Source: Azolla caroliniana (lineage: Eukaryota > Polypodiophyta). From it: a DNA stretch of 64,000 bases. Location: the NCBI GenBank assembly GCA_043228905.1, contig JBHGNT010000011.1, forward strand, positions 5,022,001-5,086,000. Reading direction: 5' to 3'. The notes beneath the pieces were generated by a model. That model was given only the letters and a program-made list of their open reading frames with translations. It did no database searches and had not been told where the DNA came from. The stretch's first letter is position 1. Every line of letters starts with the position of its first letter. A program made the position numbers and the translations under genes. This document shows positions 22,400 to 33,646 of the stretch, in pieces.

Positions 22400-24080
22400 A
22401 AGTACATACAACTCATGTTGAGTCTAGTTTATCGAATGCTAACGAAGACTGTGTCAATAAGCCTCTAAATTTTCATAGAGTTCCTCGACAAGTGAGTGTT
22501 AAACGATATAAATTTTTGTGTTCGGATCGACAAATTTCAATTGACATATGCAAGGTATGTTGTGGGAACCTTTGTCTATCAAAATTTGGAAAGGAAAACT
22601 TACGGGGGTTGCGACAAAAGTATTTGTCTCTCAATGGCGATGAACAAGATGCATTCTTGATTGCCAATATGCAATTTGTTAAGGACCATCTGGCAGTGTC
22701 ATGGTCTCCACAGGTGGAATATTACCTTTCACATACTACGAAGAGTTGTCGAGTTGCTTTTAAAATTGCTTATAGCATCGGGAACATGAGGCTATAGAGA
22801 ATTCAACATCGATTACTAAAGGGGTGGTGGGTGCCTTTCAACAATACAGAATCTTCATGTAAGGGCCTGATTGGGCGACATGCTGTTAGATGGATGGAGA
22901 TTTATTTCTCGAAGCAATGTGATGTTATGCCCACCACTTGAAGGTTACATTTGTCAGATAACTTCACTCGTCATGAGGTATACCAAGCCTATAAGGATGA
23001 CATGTTATTGGAAAGTATACCTTATATAAAAGATCGACATTTTAATCGTTTATGGAGATCGAAGTTTAACAATGTGGTCATACCCCGCAAGGTACGGATG
23101 GGTGTTTGTTCGATCTGCACAAGTTTAAAAATCTTGGCAAAGAGTGGGACAACAGATGAAGAAATAAAAAAATATAAGACTTTATTGAGAGAGCATCGAG
23201 GAAGCCGAGCGTTGGAAAGATCTAAAGCTATGCACCATCGTCAAAAAGCGCTTCAATCGCCAGAAAGATACATGTGCTTGATTATAGATGTGGATCAGAA
23301 GAAAACTTGTTTGCCACATTTTCGAAGGTTGCCCAAGGATATTGGAGATGAATGCCTAGTGCAGATGCACTTAGCAACATGTCTTTTGTATTGTCTGATA
23401 ATAAGGCCTCAAGTGTTCTTAACTTATCCAAATATCCACAACAACCCTAATCTTATAGTTACAGTCATGCAAAGAGTTCTACAGAGTTAGCAAGGTTTAC
23501 TCCCACCAGTACTATACGTGCAACTTGACAACACGACGAGAGAAAACAAGAACTCAATGTGTTCGGTTACCTGAGCATGTTAGTAGACAAGGGTATTTTC
23601 AAAAAGATAATGGTCAATTTCTTGCTAGTTGGTCATACACATGATCATATAGATCAAATTTTTAGTAGGTTCTCCAAGAAATTAGCGAGGTGTGATGCTT
23701 TCACACTTCCTGTGCTATCAAGGTTGATCAATGAAGCTTATAACCCCAAGCCAGATGTGCAACATTTAGATGAAGTAGATGATTTCAAGTGCTTTTGTTT
23801 AGATAGTGATGGGACTGAATGTAGGGTTCTTGCTCCGCTTAATAATATAAGTTTTAACCATGTCTTCCTCGTCCAAAAAAGTGTGATCGGTCACGGCCTG
23901 ACCATGTTGTATGCCAAACAAAACACATCTAGTTCGCAATGGGAGCCACAAGATGGATGTAGGTTCTTATTGCATTTCCCAAATGCAATAATTTATGGTG
24001 CTGAGCAAATGCCCTATGACGACCATAAAGTATTGGCTTTTGGTAGTTCAATTGAAGAGCAAAATATATATTGGATGTAG
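22400..24080 (+). pseudogene. DUF7869-type transposase-like protein
   Basis: One main frame from about 22492 holds a Cys-rich N-terminus (ICKVCCGNLCLSKFG), KIAYSIGNMRL, then VRMGVCSICTSL. The core follows: SPERYMCLIIDVDQKKTCLPHF, VQLDNTTRENKNSM and FLLVGHTHDHIDQIFSRFSK. This order of an acidic IIDxDQxK strand, a LDNxxREN strand and GHTHxDIDQ is what I know from proteins annotated DUF7869. The three acidic sites suggest an RNase H-fold (DDE-like) nuclease, which is an inference. Lesions: TAG at 22795, TGA near 22939, TAG at 23488 and a one-base loss near 23555 that shifts into the frame ending at 24080. It faces away from the ParB-methyltransferase pseudogene. Confidence 0.6.
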
Positions 24081-24780
24081 TTCAATTTCATTCTGTTGCT
24101 TGAAAGTATAATTCTTTGCAAAATCTACTACTAAGACTACTACATCATTCGGAAAATCAGATATGCCAGTCTTAAATTGATGGGCGAATAAATCAAGTTG
24201 TTTTTAATGAACTTTCCTAGAGATCCTACAAATAGAGACACCAAATCCCTTTGTTTTAGTGACTTCCTAACTAGATCCTTTGTTTTACACACCTTTCCTT
24301 CGAAATTGGTGTCCAGAGACTCAAATAACTTGATGGTTAATATTTCAATACTTTAGGACACCACCTAGATGTACTAGGTCCACAATCTTGACATAAACCC
24401 AGGACACATTTATAGTTGTGGAAGATAGCCTCAGATTCTCTCGGGCACAATACTGAATCCAAAAGACCACTCATAGATACGCCTACATGCTCGATTGATT
24501 TATGGAGCTCTGTCTAGCTAGATCGACAAATTGGGCACTCACAAGTGCGTACTGCATCCTGTAGGGAGGAGCTATGGTGATGTAGTAGATTAATAGAATC
24601 CTTGAGAAAACCCATTTCTACATGGTAAATGCAGCAACATGTGTATCAATCCTTTAAGAATTTCACAATGTGTGGCTTAAGAGACTCGAATGTTCGTAGT
24701 TGAACTTTGATTTTTGGATGCATTCACTTGAATGTAATAAATAAATCTACCTACATAATAAGAATGGAGTCCAGTTAGTA
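24081..24780. other. stretch without a recognisable gene
   Basis: Only short frames are present and none is protein-like. It is the downstream flank of the DUF7869-type pseudogene and leads into the TAGCTA minisatellite. Confidence 0.5.
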
Positions 24781-25063
24781 TTTTGATAATATTTTGATGT
24801 AGATAATTAGCTTTGGCCAGTAGCTAGTTAGTTATTACTAGTAGCTATTTAGTTATTGCTAGTGGCTACTTAGCTATTAACAATAGCTGGTTAGCTATTG
24901 CCAGTAGTTAGTTAGCTATTAACAATACCTAGTTAGCTATGATAATATTCTAATGTAGCTAATTAGCTATGATAATATTCTAATGTGGTTAATTAGCTAT
25001 GATCATATTCTGATGTAGCTAATTAGCTTTGGACAATAGCTAATTAGCTATTACTAGTAGTTG
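24781..25063. repeat. TAGCTAATTAGCTA palindromic minisatellite, left part
   Basis: The right half has a 30-bp period: AATTAGCTAT at 24961, 24991 (and AATTAGCTTT at 25021), each followed by GATAATATTCTAATGTAGCT or a variant. The left half has an older, roughly 24-bp period (AGTAGCTAGTTAGTTATTACT and variants). The array is cut at 25063 by the Mutator-like element and resumes at 27262. Confidence 0.85.
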
Positions 25064-27261
25064 TTGGCCAGCAAAGACTTAAAAGCCGGATAGAGTCGAG
25101 AATGGGAAAGGGATAATTAATCTAGAATTATTATATGATTTTGAGAAGCGAACAGATGGACCAGGAATCGGTATGTCGATCCAGATCCAGACCGGTTTGT
25201 AGCCTGTTGGCGGTTGGCACCGGTTTGTACCAAGAGCCGGTGATCCGACCCTTCACAAAAGGCGAAGGAGTGGCCTAATCGGAAGCGGCCGGTAGAGAAG
25301 GATGCATTGGTGGATACCCCGGTGAGACCTTTGAAAATCAAGCTGCACTAGACGGAACAACAAGCAGAATAGCAACCGGACAAACCGTAGGGGCAGGACC
25401 CCTTGGCGGTGTTAATCAATAGCAAGACCCTGGAGGAAGAAGAGCAGGAAGACGAACCTACCGAGACTCTGATATGTCGTCGACAAACAAGTGACAAGGA
25501 CCACAAAGGGGAGGAATCAAGTCTAATGGAGGACATTATACTGGAACCCCTCCCTGAGGAGCCACAGCCAAGGAAGGCGTCAGAACTGGTTCAACAAGAA
25601 TTAGTGACAAAGCAAGTGGTGCGGGAGGACATAGCAAAATCAGCAGTCCAGGACAAGGCAATACCGGTGGATCAAGAACTGGTCATTGAACTGCTGGTGT
25701 TGTCGCCGCAGCAGCAACAGCCAGAACCGGAGAGGCCGCTTGACGTAACCATCCATAATAGGCTCATGGCCAGTGAAGAAGTCATCCCACGACCAGAACC
25801 GGCACGAAAACAAGGCACCGGCAGTCAATGGCTACGATGGATAGCAGAACAAGTGGCCGGGGTCGTCTGCCAATTAGAAGCGGAAGAGAGAACACATGAA
25901 GACTGGTTTCTAGCCACAACCAAGGACTTAGACTTAGAGACGGCATGGTCAAGAATCCGGAGCATGGAGCAAGACATAGAGAAGGCCAGAACATAAATGG
26001 CCAAGTTGGTCATAGAAGGACCACAGTAATCGGAACCGGTGGCTCCAGTAACTTTTATAGAGCTATAAGACCCCGGTGACTAAAGCAGGCCCGGATACTA
26101 ATAAAACACTAGCACAAGAGCTTGCCACATTACGGGAAGACTTGTTAGCACAAGAAGCCTTACGAGCCAGGGAACAAGAATTGAAAAAAGCGGTAGAGGA
26201 GGAATAAAGGAAGACGACCGACAGCCTCCGCCGAGCTTGAGAAAAGGTCATCAAGCATATGACCGCCTAAAAGCAGAGAAAGAAAAAATCCTGCAAGAGA
26301 AAGAGAAACTCCAACGAATGGCAGAAGTGGAAATTGAGCGCCTCAAAGAGGAGCTCCGGCAACAAAAACACCGTGAGGACCGTGATCGCCGGCTAATCAA
26401 TCAAAAGCTAAAACAGAAAACCGACGACTTCGACCGACTGCACCAAGATTATAAGCATTTGGATGTTGATCATAAGAAATTGATTACTGAAAGTGACGGG
26501 AAGCAGGAAAAGTGGAGGGAACTCCAGGAGGAAGTTAGTCGGACCATGGCAGCCTTGGTAGAGGAACAGTCGAAGGGGGCTGAAGTAGCAACACAACTAG
26601 TGGAAGCGGCAAAAGAACGGGTAGAGCTGACCCAGTAGCACTCGGAGGCAACAGAGTGCGCTACAATGGTTCTGAACAAAGTTCAGACGACCTATCAGAC
26701 CCAACTCATGCACTATAGAAGCCAAGAAGTGGGAACCGTGTGCCTAATCAAACAATTGAAGGACGAAAACAGGCCGCAGAGAACAAGTTGAAGATGGGGT
26801 TGGGGCGAATCCGTGATCTGGTGTGGACATGGAGAGACCGGACGAAGCGATTGGTGGAAGAAAGTTTAGTTCAATGGTGGTCTCAATGGGCTAAGCAGGC
26901 GGCGGAGTTACAATTGCTGCAATTGGATGTGGAGAACCGGCAAAAGGACGGCGACGATTTCTATAAATTGGACAAGGAAAACATTGTTGCCATAAGGGAG
27001 GAATTGTCGAACGACTTCCTATCATTAGCCGGGAACCAATTGGTGGCGGTGAGGTGATTTGTGGAGTAGCTGGACGACGACCAGCTGGATACACAGCTCC
27101 ACCTCGAGCGGTATGAACGACAACGGCGACGGCAAGAAGTGGTCCGAAGAATTGCGGCGATCAATATCAATCCGTTCAGTTCTCAAAATCATAATAATTC
27201 TAGATTAATTATCCCTTTCCCATTCTCGACTCTATTCAGCTCTTAAGTCTTTGCCGACCAA
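25064..27261. mobile_element. Mutator-like element carrying a coiled-coil reading frame, no transposase
   Basis: Terminal inverted repeats of about 79 bp: the left one begins TTGGCCAGCAAAGACTTAAA at 25064. The complement of the right end begins TTGGTCGGCAAAGACTTAAG at 27261. The two share a long identical core including GAGTCGAGAATGGGAAAGGG. Flanks TAGTAGTTG (25055-25063) and TAGTAGCTA (27262-27270) match at 7 of 9 bases, as for a 9-bp target duplication. Long inverted repeats with a 9-bp duplication are characteristic of MULEs. No transposase is encoded, so the element would be non-autonomous. The cargo is the coiled-coil frame at 25403-27057. Confidence 0.7.
25403..27057 (+). pseudogene. 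coiled-coil protein carried by the Mutator-like element
   Basis: Broken plus-strand frame. It has an acidic Gln/Glu/Pro-rich N-terminal part (25403-25996), then long heptad-type coiled-coil segments (QELATLREDLLAQEALRARE in another frame; EVEIERLKEELRQQKHRED at about 26325). The C-terminal module is WAKQAAELQLLQLDVENRQK followed by DFYKLDKENIVAIREEL (26886-27040). At least two frameshifts and several stops interrupt it. The C-terminal module and the EIERLKEELRQ coil clearly resemble the protein of the LTR element X at 58388-60823 (AQAAKLHTYRADWENQRK, GFYKLNEERIAAVREDL). Function unknown. It could be a structural, gag-like protein or a captured host coiled-coil gene. Confidence 0.6.
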
Positions 27262-27470
27262 TAGTAGCTAGTTAGCTATTAACAATACCTAGTTAGCTAT
27301 GATCATATTCTAATGTAGCTAATTAGCTATGATAATATTCTGATGTAGCTAATTAGATATGATAATATTATGATGTAGCTAATTAGCTATGATCATATTT
27401 AGCCTTGAGTACGACTAAATGTAGCTAATCAACTATGTCTAACGTAGATAGAAGCTCAAGCCACTAGTTA
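27262..27470. repeat. TAGCTAATTAGCTA palindromic minisatellite, right part
   Basis: Continuation of the array interrupted at 25063. AATTAGCTAT or AATTAGATAT recurs at 27321, 27351 and 27381 (period 30). It fades out near 27470. Confidence 0.8.
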
Positions 27471-27559
27471 TTGCAGCTAATTACCTAGTGATTGTAATTT
27501 TAATAGTGCATAGACTTGTGACAATAAGCTTAATAATCAAAATAGATGATGATATAAAT

Positions 27560-28100
27560 GTAAATACGTAAGGTACATCAAGAAGATGAATGGGATGCTC
27601 CTCGTATTGAGTGCTTCCAACACATTTCCTGCACAAATCCTTCTTATTGGGTGAAACCCTACTCTCATTAGTCCAAAATATGGTGATTATATCCTTGATT
27701 TATGATGTTATGGGTATCACTGGCTTACATCTTGTGGTGAGCTTTAGCTTTAGCAGACTAGTTCCTTTACCACCTCCATACTAGCTTTATTGATCATCTT
27801 TTGACCTGCTCATGGATACAAAACTATAATTATGGAGATTTTTTACTAGTACAGATGTTAGGTTTCCATTCAGACCATCAAAATCAACTAATTCTTTTAT
27901 TGATGGATCATTTAATATTCCATAAAGTATTACCTTCTTGTCTTCATTGCTGATGTACTTTGTGAGAACATTGAAATAGTCTCATTACTTCCATTCTCAG
28001 TGGTATTTAAACCTACATCACAACCAATACTATCCTTACCTTTAGTTGATGTGTATTTTTTATCCTTTAACATTTCACTATGTTTCCTTTTTTTTTGGCC
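27560..28100 (-). pseudogene. diverged N-terminal fragment of the SDG/GHGKG transposase-like family
   Basis: On the minus strand, stop-ridden frames read KGKDSIGCDVGLNTTENG, then NLHNYSFVSMSRSK, and finally DIITIFWTNESRVSPNKKDL followed by CRK. The last part matches exon 1 of the gene at 3002-7158 (EKVDSFWAKNTRVSPNKKDVC) with the same spacing to the following HP...HFLE-like residues. Only the N-terminal exon is represented. No rest of the gene is seen nearby. Confidence 0.55.
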
Positions 28101-28669
28101 CAATACTTTCGTATCTCTTGTTGTGTACTAATAGCTTGATCCCTATCTTGATGATCCATGAGAGTTGTTGATAAACACCCTCCTTCCCCTTCCCTTTGGA
28201 TTCACATATTCATTAGTAAATTGAAAAAAAAATGAGACGTAAATGACTATACCACATGCAAACCGGTTATTAACAGGGGTGATCCCACCGTTTGCAAGAG
28301 CACACAGTGACAGTAAGTGACTGTTTGCCGTGGCAAAGTGAACGCTACTCAAACGTTGACGATTGCAACCACCATGGGGCAATAGTGGTGGCTCATAATC
28401 TCTCTCTCTATACAACAACAATACACAAAATTATTCTGCAATACACAAGATTATACACAAGGTAATTAATAGATGAAGATGTAGATGCAATGGCTACCTA
28501 GCAATAAAGGAGCTAAGTGTTCGAAAGTGGCGGTTTTAGAAGTTGCAAGTGGCTAACAACAATATTGACACCTAATGCAAGTAAAATCACCAGCGAATCA
28601 CTTAGCTGACAGTGGCAACAATTGAGCTGCAATTAGTGGCAACAATAGAGGACGGAATTCTGATGACAA
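28101..28669. other. stretch without a recognisable gene
   Basis: AT-rich sequence with short frames only. It leads into the 84-bp tandem repeat. Confidence 0.45.
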
Positions 28670-29050
28670 CTGAGTGTACAATGACCGCAGTTGAGGAGGT
28701 TACTTAGTTGGAGCGAACAATGGCAGCAATCCAAGACCAAACAGTGGCGACAACTGAGTGTACAATGGCCACAATGGAGGAGCTAACTCAATCAGAGCGA
28801 ACAGTGACAATAAGGAGTGTACAATGGCCGCAATGGAGGAGTTAACTCAGTCGGAGCGAATAGTGGAAGCAATCCAGGACTGAACAATGACAACAATTGA
28901 GCATACAATAGCCGCAATGGAGGAGCTAACTCAATCGATGCGAACAATGGCGTCAATCCAAGACCGAACAGTGGTGACAATTGAGCCTACAATGGATGCA
29001 ATGGAGGAGTGAACTCAGTCGGAGCGAACAGTGGTAGTAATCAAGCTTGA
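28670..29050 (+). repeat. 84-bp tandem repeat encoding 28-residue units
   Basis: CAATGGAGG recurs at 28772, 28831, 28915 and 28999; spacings are 84 and 84, with one shortened unit of 59. A more diverged copy precedes. One frame reads TMAAMEELTQSERTVAAIQD and continues RTVATIE, which is 28 codons or four heptads. Stops and the 25-bp loss in one unit mean no intact frame remains. Confidence 0.75.
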
Positions 29051-29496
29051 ACAATCACAAAGTGATGGCCAATGTGATGTGCCAATGGATCATGCATAAG
29101 GGATCTAAAAATTTGGTATATAATTAATGTTTCCAATTATGGTGCACGTTTCTATTACACATTTATGGTACTCATTCTAATGTTTTCATTCATGGTGCAA
29201 AAAGACTAAATCATTGGTAGCTTTTGCATAGCTAATTAGCTATGTCAAGGACACAACTAATTGTTTCCACTCCCATGCTTTCACCAATAGCAGATAGGTT
29301 TAGTGAGCTCATTAGGTTCCACTTTTTTGAATTGATATTGTTGAAAATCTGGTGGCTATGGTTCTTTTTCGGGTTCGAGGGTTATATTAAAACTTCCATT
29401 ACAACTTAGGTCGTCTATTGTCATCCTGTCATTCATCACTTGTTGGGAACCGACGATTAATTTGCCAATTGTTTTTGTTCCTCCGTTGAGTTCGGA
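29051..29496. other. stretch without a recognisable gene
   Basis: AT-rich sequence with nothing coding. The COP-A LTR of the next element becomes recognisable at about 29497 (GGTCTCTCTGGATGGGATCC). Confidence 0.45.
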
Positions 29497-29805
29497 AATT
29501 GGTCTCTCTGGATGGGATCCGGTGATAAATAAGGAAGACCCGGTGAGAACTGGAAAAGAAGACATATATGTAAATATGTTTCTTGAGTAAGCCTATTGAG
29601 GTTATATTTGTAAATAGCCCTAAGTTCATTTCAGTATAAATATGACTTAGGGCAATCACTTTGAATGTAGTTGTAGTTATTGTTATATTGTTGTATAGAG
29701 AGAGAGCAACATAGAGAGAGGGGGAGAGAGAGTAAGATACAGAGCTATACTCTGTTGTAACCACCGGTTGGCGAAGATCGTGAGCTCGAGGTCGTTGCCT
29801 CCGAG

Positions 29806-30530
29806 ACCGAATAAGATCGATGCCATAGTGTGGGAGGTGATGCACATGAAGACGACGACATACATCCGGTGCTTCATCCACATGAGCCTGTACAACAACT
29901 TCAATGAAGAGAGCAAGGCTCATGAACTCTGGGAGAAGATCGGCATTATGTTCCAAAACAAGAATGTCGTTAATCGGGTTTCGGTATTCCGGAAGCTAGT
30001 GAGGCTTCGGTACCAGGACGGCTCCAGTATGGCAGAGCACATGAATGCATTCCAGGGGCTGATACACCAGGCAACCTTGTTGCAAGTACCTCTCGCCGAT
30101 GAGGTACTTGCTCTACTCCTGCTCGGTTCCCTCCCAGCTAGCTGGGAGACGTTAGTTGTCACGTTGGGCAACGCTAGGCCGGAAGGAAAACAACTATCCC
30201 TAGCAAGAGTCAAGTCGATCTTGCTAGATGAGGAGGCATGTCAGAAAGACAAGGAGGTGATCTTCGATGCCAAAGCCCTCCTTACCGAATTGGAACGCGG
30301 AAGACAAAGGAATCGGAGTCCCCAGAACCAGGAAAAGTGGGGGACACAGTCAAAGTCAAGGGGGAGGCCCACTTGCTTCTATTGCGGCAAGCCGGGGCAT
30401 TTCTAGAAGAACTGTTGGCATTTTCGAAAAGACAAGTGAACCGACAGTACCGATTTGAAGAAGTCACCGGACTGAAACGGTTCGGATCAGTGAGGCTCGG
30501 ACTGGAAGGGAACGACGGCAATCACGGCAA
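29806..30530 (+). pseudogene. COP-A2 gag
   Basis: Open from the LTR junction: IDAIVWEVMHMK, HELWEKIGIMFQNKN, FRKLVRLRYQDGSSMAEHMN and DEVLALLLLGSLPASWETL are the copia gag helical domain. They are followed by the zinc knuckle CFYCGKPGHF-x-KNC (about 30370-30415, CX2CX4HX4C). A TAG sits inside the knuckle and more stops follow before the protease. The N-terminal part (FKLTGSN region, kept in COP-A4) is deleted. Gag would form the particle that packages the element RNA. Confidence 0.8.
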
Positions 30531-30544
30531 GTAAAGAAGAACTA

Positions 30545-31790
30545 ATGCTCATCACCGAGGAGAGTGAGTTGAACCTTGCTAGTGACGAGACAACGTGGGT
30601 TGTCGATTCCGGAGCGTCGTTCCACCTTACCCCGGACCAGAAATGCTTCTCATCCTACACAGTCGGTGAGCACGGCTATGTCCAGATGGGGAATGAAGGA
30701 GCATGTCGAATTGTCGGCATAGGAGACGTGTGGGTGGTGACACCAACTGGATGCAAATTGTTGTTGAAGGATGTCCGACACATTCTGGAGGTTCGACTAA
30801 ACCTGATATCAGCCAGTTGGCTAGATGATGAAGGCTACACGGGTAACATCCGGAACGGTGTCATGAAGTTCTGCAAAGGGAGCCTAATAGTGGCTCAAGC
30901 CCGGAAGACTGTGTCACATGAGTGAGAAGGGGATGAAGACGCTTGCAGAAGACAACCTCATTCCGGTGAAGGACATGCAACTTGAGAAGTGCACCGATAG
31001 CTTGGCCAGCAAGCAAAACCAAACCTCCTTCCGGTCAAAACCACCGATGAGATGGAATGCACCACTGGAGCTGGTGCATACTGATGTGTGTCAAGTGGAC
31101 ACGAAGTCACATGCTGGATCGCAATACTTCGTGACGTTCATAGATGACCACATACGGAAGTTGTGGGTCTCACCATTGAAGACAAAGAATAAGGTGCTAT
31201 CCATCTTCAAGGAGCTCCACACGAGAGTGGAAAGAGAAACCATCCGGAAGCTGAAGGTGGCTCGAGCAGATAACAGAGGAGAATAACGGGGGCAGTTCAA
31301 GGAGTACTTCCGGTCGAAGGGAATACGGCTCGAGTTTACTATTCCGAAGACGTTGGAACTAAACGGTTTGGCCGAAAGGATGAGCCGGACCATAATGGAG
31401 AGAGTCTAGAGCATGCTCGCACATGCCAAGTTACCCAAGACGTTTTTGGCTGAAGTGCTGACGATGACAACCTATGTGATAAACAGATCACCCTCAGTAC
31501 CCTTGGGAGGAGACACACCGCAAAGAGTATGGACCAGTAAGGACGTGTCCTACCGGCACTTGAAGGTGTTTGGGTGTCTCGCTTACGTGCATGTGGCGAA
31601 GGACAAGAGAGCAAAGTTGGATCTGAAGTCCAGGCCATGCATATTCCTTGGATACGACGATGATGAGTTTGGTTACCGGGTGTGGGATCTGGTTGACAAG
31701 AAGGTGTTCCGGAGTTGGGATGTCATAGTCTTCATGGAAGACAGGACCATTGCCGATTGGGAGTCGGAGAAGGTGATGAACTCCAGATAA
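30545..31790 (+). pseudogene. COP-A2 protease and integrase
   Basis: Protease motif WVVDSGASFHLT at about 30595 is intact. The GAG-pre-integrase is broken near 30920 (a deletion removes the LWHKRLCH segment). Integrase core acidic residues are visible in VHTDVCQ, FIDDHIRKLW and RADNRGE. A stop follows the last of these where COP-A4 has Tyr (GAATACC). Then LNGLAERMSRTIMERV with a TAG, VINRSPSVPL, and the region FGCLAYVHVAKDKRAKLD to GYDDDEFGYRV. The frame ends at TAA near 31788. Confidence 0.8.
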
Positions 31791-33642
31791 TTCATTGAAA
31801 ACCGGCTTGAGGACACAAGGGCTTACCCGGTTGAAAACCGGATGCTAGCCGGTAACCAGATGACACTCGACGAACCGGCCGGATACAGACAGGAAACCGA
31901 ACTGACCGAAGAAGAAGAAGACACCGGAACCAGACAAGATCCCAAATCGGATGAGGATGAGGAACAAACAGAGGAACCGGTAGTCAAAAACCAAGGATGG
32001 ACATATCCTCTCTGAGAGAGAAGAGCCCCCCGGAGATTCCCGGATGCAGAGCATGTGTTGCTAACCGATGAGGGGGAGCCGGAAAGCTTCGAAGAAGCAA
32101 AGAGAGACACCCACAACTGCAAGTGGTTGAGTTCCATGTAGGATGAGATGGATTCCATGCATGAGAACCACACATATGAACTGATGGAGTTGCCAAAAGG
32201 GAAGAGAGCACTCCGGAACAAGTGGCTGTAAAAGTTGAAACCGGGAGATGCCGAAAATCTACCCATGTATAAGGCCCGAATCGTGGTGAAGGGCTTCCAG
32301 CAGAAGAAAGGAGTGGACTTCGATGAGATCTTTGCCCCGGTAGTAAAGATGACATCCATCTGGATGGTATTGGGCATAGCGCCAAGCATGGACTTCAAGG
32401 TAGAGCAACTGGACGTGAAGACGACATTCCTACATTGGGACCTCGAAGAAGAGATCTACATGCATCAACCGGAAGGATTTGAGAAGAAAGAGAAGGAGTG
32501 CCTGCTGTGCCGGCTGAAGAAGAGCTTATACGGATTGAAGCAAGCTCCTCGGCTCCGGTACTGGAAGTTCGGCTTCTTCATGACTGACCAAGGGTACCAC
32601 AAGACGCAGGCCGATCACTGTGTGTTTGTGAAGAAATTTGACAGAGGAGGTTTCTTGATGCTCCTCTTATATGTGGATGATATGATGATCGTCAAACGAG
32701 ACGAGGGCAAGATTTCGGATGTTGAAGAAGGCTCTGAACTGGACCTTCTCAATGAAAGACTTGGGGTCGCCAAGACAGGTATTGGGAATGCACGTCCTCC
32801 GGGACCGGTCAAAGAAGCTGTTGTGGTTGTCACAGGAGAAGTATGTGACAAAGGTGCTTCAAAGGTTCAACATGTCGGAGGCAAAACCGGTCGGATCGAC
32901 AATTTCGGCAAACTGCAAGCTGTCAGGAAAACAAAGCTCGAGGACAAAGACGGAGAAGACGGATATGATGAAAATAGCATATGCCTCTACCATCGGGAGC
33001 TTAATGTATGCGATGGTATGTACCTGACCGGATATCAGATATGCAATTGGAGTGGTGAGCTGGTTCATGAGCAATCCTGGCAAAGAGCACTAGAATGTGG
33101 TCAAGTGGATATTGTGGTATTTGAAAGGCACTTCGAGTATGTGCCTCCGATTCAGCTCTAGTAATCCTCAACTTGATGGATTCACTAATTCAGATATGTC
33201 GGTTCATGTAGATACCAGCCGGTTTACATCCGGATATGTCATGATTTATGCAGGGGGAGTTGTTTCGTGGCAGTCGAGGCTGCAGAAGATGGTTGCGTTG
33301 TCAACCATGGAAGCGGAGTACATGGCAGTTGTGAAAGCCGGCAATGAGATAATTTGGATGAAGGACTTCATCGGAGAGCTAGGAATCAAACAGGAGGAAT
33401 AACGGCTCTACTGCGATAGTCAAACTGCCATCCACCTTGTAAAAAACACGGCTTACCATTCCCCGACGAAACATATCCACTAGATCCGGGAGAGAGTACA
33501 AGATCAAGAGTTCGTGCTGACAAAGATCCACACGAAGGAGAACGGGTCAGACATATTGACCAAGGTGCTGACAACCGACAAGCTGGACGCGTGCCGAAAG
33601 CGGATCGGGCTGACAAGATATCCCATGCCGGAGTGAAGGGGG
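31791..33642 (+). pseudogene. COP-A2 reverse transcriptase and RNase H
   Basis: An acidic linker (about 31800-32100) leads into RT. KW-L-stop-K (TAA 32229-32231) replaces KWVYK. Then come YKARIVVKGFQQKKGVDFDE, VEQLDVKTTFLHWDLEEEIY, KKSLYGLKQAPRLRYWKFG and LLLYVDDMMIV with the catalytic YVDD kept. A frameshift near 32715 moves into MKDLGSPRQVLGMHVLRDR. RNase H shows DGFTNSDMSVH, ALSTMEAEYMAV and YCDSQTAIHLVKN. The end is RKRIGLTRYPMPE, stop 33634-33636. The stops include two TAA codons where COP-A4 has TAC (32229 and 33400). Confidence 0.8.
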
Positions 33643-33646
33643 AGAT

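Noticed and set aside
17599-24780. Terminal inverted repeats bounding the methyltransferase and DUF7869-type genes
   Set aside because: I compared both flanks by eye and found no convincing inverted match, so no element boundary is claimed.
3900-29050. Regular repeats (146, 53, 30 and 84 bp) that could suggest CRISPR arrays
   Set aside because: Units are adjacent tandem copies without unique spacers, in eukaryotic DNA with introns; they are satellites.
31823-32398. Long antisense frames over COP-A pol (also 54282-54908)
   Set aside because: They are the reverse complement of the acidic linker and RT start; the same antisense frame appears in both copies only because the sense sequence is shared.
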